This document shows, piece after piece, positions 38,661 through 50,221 of a stretch of 64,000 bases of DNA. The DNA comes from Auanema rhodensis (taxonomy: Eukaryota; Nematoda; Chromadorea; Rhabditida; Rhabditidae), in assembly GCA_964057225.1 (NCBI GenBank), contig OZ059900.1:8814501-8878500 (forward strand), read 5' to 3'. The translations under genes were made by a program, and so were the position numbers. Position 1 is the first letter of the stretch. Each line of letters opens with the position of its first letter. The notes beneath the pieces are model-generated. The model did not search any database, was not told where the DNA came from, and saw nothing but the letters and a program-made list of their open reading frames with translations.

Positions 38661-40199
38661 AGCCAAAATGCCCTTCAAACCCCAAAAAACCAATAATTCT
38701 TGATATTTTCGGTCCTTTTTGACCAAAGTGGTTAAAATTGAACATATATATGTAAAAATAGTCAAAGTTTATGAAACCTGAATTTCAAATCCATATCTCA
38801 AAGGGTCTGATCAAAACATACAGTTTTCACATGTTTTGTACCCAAAATCGTTGAATATATGGCGTTTTGAGCATAAAAAGACCCATATTTCAATCAGTTT
38901 TGATATTCGTGCAAAATACACCTATATGAACATTCTATGACAGTATTTCATACATTTAGTCGTTTTAGAAGAAAAAAATATGCTTAAGATCAAAAGTTTG
39001 ACTGATTTAGCCAAAATGTCCTTCAAACCCCAAAAAACCAATAATTCTTGATATTTTCGGTCCTTTTTGACCAAAGTGGTTAAAATTAAACATATATATG
39101 TGAAAATAGTCAAAGTTTATGAATCCTGAATTTCAAATCCATATCTCAAAGGGTCTGATCAAAACATACAGTTTTCACATGTTTTGTACCCAAAATCGTT
39201 GAATATATGGCGTTTTGAGCATAAAAAGGCCCATATTTCAATCAGTTTTGATATTCGTGCAAAATACACCTATATGAACATTCTATGACAGTATTTCATA
39301 CATTTAGTCGTTTTAGAAGAAAAAAATATGCTTAAGATCAAAAGTTTGACTGATTTTGCCAAAATGCCCTTCAAACCCCAAAAAACCAATAATTCTTGAT
39401 ATTTTCGGTCCTTTTTGACCAAAGTGGTTAAAATTGGACATATATATGTAGAAATAGTCGAAGTTTATGAATCCTGAATTTCAAATCCATATCTCAAAGG
39501 GTCTGATCAAAACATACAGTTTTCACATGTTTTGTACCCAAAATCGTTGAATATATGGCGTTTTGAGCATAAAAAGGCCCATATTTCAATCAGTTTCGAT
39601 ATTCGTGCAAAATACACCTATATCAACATTCTATGACAGTATTCCATACATTTAGTCGTTTTAGAAGAAAAAAATATGCTTAAGATCAAAAGTTTGACTG
39701 ATTTTGCCAAAATGCCCTTCAATCCCCAAAAAACCAATAATTCTTGATATTTTCGGTCCTTTTCGACCAAAGTGGTTAAAATTGAACATATATATGTAAA
39801 AATAGTCAAAGTTTATGAATCCTGAATTTCAAATCCATATCTCAAAGGGTCTGATCAAAACATACAGTTTTCACATGTTTTGTACCCAAAATCGTTGAAT
39901 ATATGGCGTTTTGAGCATAAAAAGGCCCATATTTCAATCAGTTTTGATATTCGTGCAAAATACACCTATATGAACATTCTTTGACAGTATTTCATACATT
40001 TAGTCGTTTTAGAAGAAAAAAATATGCTTAAGATCAAAAGTTTGACTGATTTTGCCAAAATGCCCTTCAAACCCCAAAAAACCAATAATTCTTGATATTT
40101 TCGGTCCTTTTTGACCAAAGTGGTTAAAATTGGACATATATATGTAGAAACAGTCGAAGTTTATGAATCCTGAATTTCAAATCCATATCTCAAAGGGTC
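38661..40199 (+). repeat. Displaced copy of 31.85-33.7 kb inside the diverged domain
   Basis: The order GAAACCTGAA monomer, AAGACCC/GTCCTT monomer, GTAGAAATAG monomer, then the monomer with TTTTCGACC matches 31.85-33.0 kb at offset 6,805 (19 x 348 + 193, the 193 coming from the inverted insert). It is entered and left through mosaic monomers. A related TTTTCGACC monomer recurs at 42,829-43,176. Confidence 0.8.
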
Positions 40200-41237
40200 T
40201 GATCAAAACATACAGTTTTCACATGTTTTGTACCCAAAATCGTTGAATATATGGCGTTTTGAGCATAAAAAGGCCCATATTTCAATCAGTTTTGATATTC
40301 GTGCAAAGTACACCTATATGAACATTTTATGACAGTATTTCATATATTTAGTCGTTTTAGAAGAAAAAAATATGCTTAAGATCAAAAGTTTGACTGATTT
40401 TGCCAAAATGCCCTTCAAACCTCAAAAAACCAATAATTCTTGATATTTTCGGTCCTTTTTGACCAAAGTAGTTAAAATTGAACATATAGATGTGAAAATA
40501 GTCAAAGTTTATGAATCCTAAACTTCAGATCCATATCTCAAAGGGTCTGATCTAAACATACAGTTTTCACATGTTTTGTACCCAAAATCGTTGAATATAT
40601 GGCGTTTTGAGCATAAAAAGGCCCATATTTCAATCAGTTTTGATATTCGTGCAAAATACACCTATATGAACATTCTATGACATTATTTCATACTATTAGT
40701 CGTTTTAGAAGAAAAAAATATGCTTAAGATCAAAAGTTTGAGTGATTTTGCCAAAATGCCCTTCAAACCCCAAAAAACCAATAATTCTTGATATTTTCGG
40801 TCCTTTTTGACCAAAGTGGTTAAAATTGAACATATATATGTTAAAATAGTCAAAGTTTATAAATCCTGAATTTCAAATCCATATCTCAAAGGGTCTGATC
40901 TAAACATACAGTTTTCACATGTTTTGTACCCAAAATCGTTGAATATATGGCGTTTTGAGCATAAAAAGGCCCATATTTCAATCAGTTTTGATATTCGTGC
41001 AAAATACACCTATATGAACATTCTATGACAGTATTTCATACATTTAGTCGTTTTAGAAGAAAAAAATATGCTTAAGATCAAAAGTTTGACTGATTTAGCC
41101 AAAATGCCCTTCAAACCCCAAAAAACCAATAATTCTTGATATTTTCGGTCCTTTTTGACCAAAGTGGTTAAAATTGGACATATATATGTAAAAATAGTCA
41201 AAGTTTATGAATCCTGAATTTCAAATCCATATCTCAA

Positions 41238-41659
41238 TTATTGGTTTTTTGAGGTTTGAAGGGCATTTTGGCAAAATCAGTCAAACTTTTGATCTTAAGC
41301 ATATTTTTTTCTTCTAAAACGACTAATAGTATGAAATAATGTCATAGAATGTTCATATAGGTGTATTTTGCACGAATATCAAAACTGATTGAAATATGGG
41401 CCTTTTTATGCTCAAAACGCCATATATTCAACGATTCTGGGTACAAAACATGTGAAAACTGTATGTTTTGATCAGACCCTTTGAGATATGGATTTGAAGT
41501 TCAGGATTTATAAACTTTGACTATTTTAACATATATATGTTCAATTTTAACCACTTTGGTCAAAAAGGACCGAAAATATCAAGAATTATTGGTTTTTTGG
41601 GGTTTGAAGGGCATTTTGGCAAAATCAGTCAAACTTTTGATCTTAAGCATATTTTTTTT
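41238..41659 (-). repeat. Inverted 1.2-monomer insert, copy 2
   Basis: It has the same junctions and content as the insert at 37,217, exactly 4,021 bp downstream, so it was copied as part of a larger unit and is not an independent inversion. Confidence 0.93.
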
Positions 41660-44600
41660 CCAAAAACCAATAATTCTTGATATTTTCGGTCCTTTTTGAC
41701 CAAAGTGGTTGAAATTGAACATATATATGTAAAAATAGTCAAAGATTATGAATCCTGATTTTCAAATCCATATCTCAAAGGGTCTGATCAAAACATACAG
41801 TTTTCACATGTTTTGTACCCAGAATCGTTGAATATATGGCGTTTTGAGCATAAAAAGGCCCATATTTCAATCAGTTTTGATATTCGTGCAAAATACACCT
41901 ATATGAACATTCTATGACATTATTTCATAAATTTAGTCGTTTTAGAAGAAAAAAATATGCTTAAGATCAAAAGTTTGAGTGATTTTGCCAAAATGCCCTT
42001 CAAACCCCAAAAAACCAATAATTCTTGATATTTTCGGTCCTTTTTGACCAAAGTGGTTAAAATTGAACATATATATGTTAAAATAGTCAAAGTTTATAAA
42101 TCCTGAATTTCAAATCCATATCTCAAAGGGTCTGATCTAAACATACAGTTTTCACATGTTTTGTACCCAAAATCGTTGAATATATGGCGTTTTGAGCATA
42201 AAAAGGCCCATATTTCAATCAGTTTTGATATTCGTGCAAAATACACCTATATAAACATTCTATGACAGTATTTCATAAATTTAGTCGTTTTAGAAGAAAA
42301 AAATATGCTTAAGATCAAAAGTTTGAGTGATTTTGCCAAAATGCCCTTCAAACCCCAAAAAACCAATAATTCTTGATATTTTCGGTCCTTTTTGACCAAA
42401 GTGGTTAAAATTGAACATATATATGTTAAAATAGTCAAAGTTTATAAATCCTGAATTTCAAATCCATATCTCAAAGGGTCTGATCAAAACATACAGTTTT
42501 CACATGTTTTGTACCCAGAATCGTTGAATATATGGCGTTTTGAGCATAAAAAGGCCCATATTTCAATCAGTTTTGATATTCGTGCAAAATACACCTATAT
42601 GAACATTCTATGACATTATTTCATATATTTAGTCGTTTTAGAAGAAAAAAATATGCTTAAGATCAAAAGTTTGAGTGATTTTGCCAAAATGCCCTTCAAA
42701 CCCCAAAAAACCAATAATTCTTGATATTTTCGGTCCTTTTTGACCAAAGTGGTTAAAATTGAACATATATATGTTAAAATAGTCAAAGTTTATAAATCCT
42801 GAATTTCAAATCCATATCTCAAAGGGTCTGATCAAAACATACAGTTTTCACATGTTTTGTACCCAGAATCGTTGAATATATGGCGTTTTGAGCATAAAAA
42901 GGCCCATATTTCAATCAGTTTCGATATTCGTGCAAAATACACCTATATCAACATTCTATGACAGTATTCCATACATTTAGTCGTTTTAGAAGAAAAAAAT
43001 ATGCTTAAGATCAAAAGTTTGACTGATTTTGCCAAAATGCCCTTCAATCCCCAAAAAACCAATAATTCTTGATATTTTCGGTCCTTTTCGACCAAAGTGG
43101 TTAAAATTGAACATATATATGTAAAAATAGTCAAAGTTTATGAATCCTGAATTTCAAATCCATATCTCAAAGGGTCTGATCAAAACATACAGTTTTCACA
43201 TGTTTTGTACCCAAAATCGTTGAATATATGGCGTTTTGAGCATAAAAAGGCCCATATTTCAATCAGTTTTGATATTCGTGCAAAATACACCTATATGAAC
43301 ATTCTTTGACAGTATTTCATACATTTAGTCGTTTTAGAAGAAAAAAATATGCTTAAGATCAAAAGTTTGACTGATTTTGCCAAAATGCCCTTCAAACCCC
43401 AAAAAACCAATAATTCTTGATATTTTCGGTCCTTTTTGACCAAAGTGGTTAAAATTGGACATATATATGTAGAAACAGTCGAAGTTTATGAATCCTGAAT
43501 TTCAAATCCATATCTCAAAGGGTCTGATCAAAACATACAGTTTTCACATGTTTTGTACCCAAAATCGTTGAATATATGGCGTTTTGAGCATAAAAAGGCC
43601 CATATTTCAATCAGTTTTGATATTCGTGCAAAGTACACCTATATGAACATTTTATGACAGTATTTCATATATTTAGTCGTTTTAGAAGAAAAAAATATGC
43701 TTAAGATCAAAAGTTTGACTGATTTTGCCAAAATGCCCTTCAAACCCCAAAAAACCAATAATTCTTGATATTTTCGGTCCTTTTTGACCAAAGTGGTTAA
43801 AATTGAACATATATATGTTAAAATAGTCAAAGTTTTTAAATCCTGAACTTCAAATCCATATCTCAAAGGGTCTGATCAAAACATACAGTTTTCACATGTT
43901 TTGTACCCAGAATCGTTGAATATATGGCGTTTTGAGCATAAAAAGACCCATATTTCAATCAGTTTTGATATTCGTGCAAAATACACCTATATGAACATTC
44001 TATGACATTATTTCATACTATTAGTCGTTTTAGAAGAAAAAAATATGCTTAAGATCAAAAGTTTGACTGATTTTGCCAAAATGCCCTTCAAACCTCAAAA
44101 AACCAATAATTCTTGATATTTTCGGTCCTTTTTGACCAAAGTAGTTAAAATTGAACATATAGATGTGAAAATAGTCAAAGTTTATGAATCCTAAACTTCA
44201 GATCCATATCTCAAAGGGTCTGATCTAAACATACAGTTTTCACATGTTTTGTACCCAAAATCGTTGAATATATGGCGTTTTGAGCATAAAAAGGCCCATA
44301 TTTCAATCAGTTTTGATATTCGTGCAAATTACACCTATATAAACATTCTATGACAGTATTTCATAAATTTAGTCGTTTTAGAAGAAAAAAATATGCTTAA
44401 GATCAAAAGTTTGAGTGATTTTGCCAAAATGCCCTTCAAACCCCAAAAAACCAATAATTCTTGATATTTTCGGTCCTTTTTGACCAAAGTGGTTAAAATT
44501 GAACATATATATGTTAAAATAGTCAAAGTTTATAAATCCTGAATTTCAAATCCATATCTCAAAGGGTCTGATCAAAACATACAGTTTTCACATGTTTTGT

Positions 44601-45258
44601 ACCCAGAATCGTTGAATATATGGCGTTTTGAGCATAAAAAGGCCCATATTTCAATCAGTTTTGATATTCGTGCAAAATACACCTATATGAACATTCTATG
44701 ACATTATTTCATAAATTTAGTCGTTTTAGAAGAAAAAAATATGCTTAAGATCAAAAGTTTGAGTGATTTTGCCAAAATGCCCTTCAAACCCCAAAAAACC
44801 AATAATTCTTGATATTTTCGGTCCTTTTTGACCAAAGTGGTTAAAATTGAACATATATATGTTAAAATAGTCAAAGTTTATAAATCCTGAACTTCAAATC
44901 CATATCTCGAAGGGTCTGATCAAAACATACAGTTTTCACATGTTTTGTACCCAAAATCGTTGAATATATGGCGTTTTGAGCATAAAAAGGCCCATATTTC
45001 AATCAGTTTTGATATTCGTGCAAAATACACCTATATGAACATTCTATGACAGTATTTCATACATTTAGTCGTTTTAGAAGAAAAAAATATGCTTAAGATC
45101 AAAAGTTTGACTGATTTAGCCAAAATGCCCTTCAAACCCCAAAAAACCAATAATTCTTGATATTTTCGGTCCTTTTTGACCAAAGTGGTTAAAATTGGAC
45201 ATATATATGTAAAAATAGTCAAAGTTTATGAATCCTGAATTTCAAATCCATATCTCAA

Positions 45259-45680
45259 TTATTGGTTTTTTGAGGTTTGAAGGGCATTTTGGCAAAATCA
45301 GTCAAACTTTTGATCTTAAGCATATTTTTTTCTTCTAAAACGACTAATAGTATGAAATAATGTCATAGAATGTTCATATAGGTGTATTTTGCACGAATAT
45401 CAAAACTGATTGAAATATGGGCCTTTTTATGCTCAAAACGCCATATATTCAACGATTCTGGGTACAAAACATGTGAAAACTGTATGTTTTGATCAGACCC
45501 TTTGAGATATGGATTTGAAGTTCAGGATTTATAAACTTTGACTATTTTAACATATATATGTTCAATTTTAACCACTTTGGTCAAAAAGGACCGAAAATAT
45601 CAAGAATTATTGGTTTTTTGGGGTTTGAAGGGCATTTTGGCAAAATCAGTCAAACTTTTGATCTTAAGCATATTTTTTTT
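45259..45680 (-). repeat. Inverted 1.2-monomer insert, copy 3
   Basis: It has the same junctions again, another 4,021 bp downstream of copy 2. Confidence 0.93.
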
Positions 45681-46842
45681 CCAAAAACCAATAATTCTTG
45701 ATATTTTCGGTCCTTTTTGACCAAAGTGGTTGAAATTGAACATATATATGTAAAAATAGTCAAAGATTATGAATCCTGATTTTCAAATCCATATCTCAAA
45801 GGGTCTGATCAAAACATACAGTTTTCACATGTTTTGTACCCAAAATCGTTGAATATATGGCGTTTTGAGCATAAAAAGGCCCATATTTCAATCAGTTTTG
45901 ATATTCGTGCAAAATACACCTATATGAACATTCTATGACATTATTTCATAAATTTAGTCGTTTTAGAAGAAAAAAATATGCTTAAGATCAAAAGTTTGAG
46001 TGATTTTGCCAAAATGCCCTTCAAACCCCAAAAAACCAATAATTCTTGATATTTTCGGTCCTTTTTGACCAAAGTGGTTAAAATTGAACATATATATGTT
46101 AAAATAGTCAAAGTTTATAAATCCTGAATTTCAAATCCATATCTCAAAGGGTCTGATCTAAACATACAGTTTTCACATGTTTTGTACCCAAAATCGTTGA
46201 ATATATGGCGTTTTGAGCATAAAAAGGCCCATATTTCAATCAGTTTTGATATTCGTGCAAAATACACCTATATAAACATTCTACGACAGTATTTCATAAA
46301 TTTAGTCGTTTTAGAAGAAAAAAATATGCTTAAGATCAAAAGTTTGAGTGATTTTGCCAAAATGCCCTTCAAACCCCAAAAAACCAATAATTCTTGATAT
46401 TTTCGGTCCTTTTTGACCAAAGTGGTTAAAATTGAACATATATATGTTAAAATAGTCAAAGTTTATAAATCCTGAATTTCAAATCCATATCTCAAAGGGT
46501 CTGATCAAAACATACAGTTTTCACATGTTTTGTACCCAGAATCGTTGAATATATGGCGTTTTGAGCATAAAAAGGCCCATATTTCAATCAGTTTTGATAT
46601 TCGTGCAAAATACACCTATATGAACATTCTATGACATTATTTCATATATTTAGTCGTTTTAGAAAAAAAAATATGCTTAAGATCAAAAGTTTGACTGATT
46701 TAGCCAAAATGCCCTTCAAACCCCAAAAAACCAATAATTCTTGATATTTTCGGTCCTTTTTGACCAAAGTGGTTAAAATTGGACATATATATGTAAAAAT
46801 AGTCAAAGTTTATGAATCCTGAATTTCAAATCCATATCTCAA

Positions 46843-47264
46843 TTATTGGTTTTTTGAGGTTTGAAGGGCATTTTGGCAAAATCAGTCAAACTTTTGATCT
46901 TAAGCATATTTTTTTCTTCTAAAACGACTAATAGTATGAAATAATGTCATAGAATGTTCATATAGGTGTATTTTGCACGAATATCAAAACTGATTGAAAT
47001 ATGGGCCTTTTTATGCTCAAAACGCCATATATTCAACGATTCTGGGTACAAAACATGTGAAAACTGTATGTTTTGATCAGACCCTTCGAGATATGGATTT
47101 GAAGTTCAGGATTTATAAACTTTGACTATTTTAACATATATATGTTCAATTTTAACCACTTTGGTCAAAAAGGACCGAAAATATCAAGAATTATTGGTTT
47201 TTTGGGGTTTGAAGGGCATTTTGGCAAAATCAGTCAAACTTTTGATCTTAAGCATATTTTTTTT
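46843..47264 (-). repeat. Inverted 1.2-monomer insert, copy 4
   Basis: It has the same junctions, 1,584 bp after copy 3. It carries one change absent from the other three, a C at 47,087 (CTTCGAG for CTTTGAG), whose complement is found in the forward monomer at 44,909. Confidence 0.93.
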
Positions 47265-48085
47265 CCAAAAACCAATAATTCTTGATATTTTCGGTCCTTT
47301 TTGACCAAAGTGGTTGAAATTGAACATATATATGTAAAAATAGTCAAAGATTATGAATCCTGATTTTCAAATCCATATCTCAAAGGGTCTGATCAAAACA
47401 TACAGTTTTCACATGTTTTGTACCCAGAATCGTTGAATATATGGCGTTTTGAGCATAAAAAGGCCCATATTTCAATCAGTTTTGATATTCGTGCAAAATA
47501 CACCTATATGAACATTCTATGACATTATTTCATAAATTTAGTCGTTTTAGAAGAAAAAAATATGCTTAAGATCAAAAGTTTGAGTGATTTTGCCAAAATG
47601 CCCTTCAAACCCCAAAAAACCAATAATTCTTGATATTTTCGGTCCTTTTTGACCAAAGTGGTTAAAATTGAACATATATATGTTAAAATAGTCAAAGTTT
47701 ATAAATCCTGAATTTCAAATCCATATCTCAAAGGGTCTGATCTAAACATACAGTTTTCACATGTTTTGTACCCAAAATCGTTGAATATATGGCGTTTTGA
47801 GCATAAAAAGGCCCATATTTCAATCAGTTTTGATATTCGTGCAAAATACACCTATATAAACATTCTATGACAGTATTTCATAAATTTAGTCGTTTTAGAA
47901 GAAAAAAATATGCTTAAGATCAAAAGTTTGAGTGATTTTGCCAAAATGCCCTTCAAACCCCAAAAAACCAATAATTCTTGATATTTTCGGTCCTTTTTGA
48001 CCAAAGTGGTTAAAATTGAACATATATATGTTAAAATAGTCAAAGTTTATAAATCCTGAATTTCAAATCCATATCTCAAAGGGTC

Positions 48086-50171
48086 TGATCAAAACATACA
48101 GTTTTCACATGTTTTGTACCCAGAATCGTTGAATATATGGCGTTTTGAGCATAAAAAGGCCCATATTTCAATCAGTTTTGATATTCGTGCAAAATACACC
48201 TATATGAACATTCTATGACATTATTTCATATATTTAGTCGTTTTAGAAAAAAAAATATGCTTAAGATCAAAAGTTTGACTGATTTTGCCAACATGCCCTT
48301 CAAACCCCAAAAAACCAATAATTCTTGATATTTTCGGTCCTTTTTGACCAAAGTGGTTGAAATTGAACATATATATGTAAAAATAGTCAAAGATTATGAA
48401 TCCTGATTTTCAAATCCATATCTCAAAGGGTCTGATCAAAACATACAGTTTTCACATGTTTTGTACCCAAAATCGTTGAATATATGGCGTTTTGAGCATA
48501 AAAAGGCCCATATTTCAATCAGTTTTGATATTCGTGCAAAATACACCTATATGAACATTTTATGACAGTATTTCATATATTTAGTCGTTTTAGAAAAAAA
48601 AAATATGCTTAAGATCAAAATTTTGAGTGATTTTGCCAACATGCCCTTCAAACCCCAAAAAACCAATAATTCTTGATATTTTCGGTCCTTTTTGACCAAA
48701 GTGGTTGAAATTGAACATATATATGTAAAAATAGTCAAAGATTATGAATCCTGATTTTCAAATCCATATCTCAAAGGGTCTGATCAAAACATACAGTTTT
48801 CACATGTTTTGTACCCAAAATCGTTGAATATATGGCGTTTTGAGCATAAAAAGGCCCATATTTCAATCAGTTTTGATATTCGTGCAAAATACACCTATAT
48901 GAACATTTTATGACAGTATTTCATATATTTAGTCGTTTTAGAAAAAAAAAATATGCTTAAGATCAAAATTTTGAGTGATTTTGCCAACATGCCCTTCAAA
49001 CCCCAAAAAACCAATAATTCTTGATATTTTCGGTCCTTTTTGACCAAAGTGGTTGAAATTGAACATATATATGTTAAAATAGTCAAAGTTTATAAATCCT
49101 GAATTTCAAATCCATATCTCAAAGGGTCTGATCAAAACATACAGTTTTCACATGTTTTGTACCCAGAATCGTTGAATATATGGCGTTTTGAGCATAAAAA
49201 GGCCCATATTTCAATCAGTTTTGATATTCGTGCAAAATACACCTATATGAACATTCTATGACATTATTTCATATATTTAGTCGTTTTAGAAAAAAAAATA
49301 TGCTTAAGATCAAAAGTTTGACTGATTTTGCCAACATGCCCTTCAAACCCCAAAAAACCAATAATTCTTGATATTTTCGGTCCTTTTTGACCAAAGTGGT
49401 TGAAATTGAACATATATATGTAAAAATAGTCAAAGATTATGAATCCTGATTTTCAAATCCATATCTCAAAGGGTCTGATCAAAACATACAGTTTTCACAT
49501 GTTTTGTACCCAAAATCGTTGAATATATGGCGTTTTGAGCATAAAAAGGCCCATATTTCAATCAGTTTTGATATTCGTGCAAAATACACCTATATGAACA
49601 TTTTATGACAGTATTTCATATATTTAGTCGTTTTAGAAAAAAAAAATATGCTTAAGATCAAAATTTTGAGTGATTTTGCCAACATGCCCTTCAAACCCCA
49701 AAAAACCAATAATTCTTGATATTTTCGGTCCTTTTTGACCAAAGTGGTTGAAATTGAACATATATATGTAAAAATAGTCAAAGATTATGAATCCTGATTT
49801 TCAAATCCATATCTCAAAGGGTCTGATCAAAACATACAGTTTTCACATGTTTTGTACCCAAAATCGTTGAATATATGGCGTTTTGAGCATAAAAAGGCCC
49901 ATATTTCAATCAGTTTTGATATTCGTGCAAAATACACCTATATGAACATTTTATGACAGTATTTCATATATTTAGTCGTTTTAGAAGAAAAAAATATGCT
50001 TAAGATCAAAAGTTTGACTGATTTTGCCAAAATGCCCTTCAAACCCCAAAAAACCAATAATTCTTGATATTTTCGGTCCTTTTCGACCAAAGTGGTTAAA
50101 ATTGAACATGTATATGTTAAAATAGTCAAAGTTTATAAATCCTGAATTTCAAATCCATATCTCAAAGGGTC
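48086..50171 (+). repeat. AACATGCCC subfamily, 1,043-bp three-monomer HOR in two copies
   Basis: The monomers here share GCCAACATG (phase 208), GGTTGAAATTG (phase 275), GATTATGAATCC and CTGATTTTC. Unit 48,086-49,128 includes one 347-bp monomer with a fused A-run. The second unit (49,129-50,171) repeats it, but its third monomer (from 49,824) is a different type with TTTTCGACC and ACATGTATATGT. Confidence 0.85.
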
Positions 50172-50221
50172 TGATCAAAACATACAGTTTTCACATGTTT
50201 TGTACCCAGAATCGTTGAATA

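Larger units (their letters stand above)
36875..48085 (+). repeat. Compound HOR domain carrying the inverted inserts (periods 4,021 and 1,584 bp)
   Basis: Units beginning with the monomers at 36,875, 40,896 and 44,917 each run into the inverted insert 342 bp later. Spacings are 4,021, 4,021 and then 1,584 bp. Both equal a whole number of monomers plus a net 193 or 192 bp added by the insert (11 x 348 + 193; 4 x 348 + 192). The copies are not collinear throughout: the first lacks one monomer directly after the insert that copies 2-4 possess. Confidence 0.85.
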
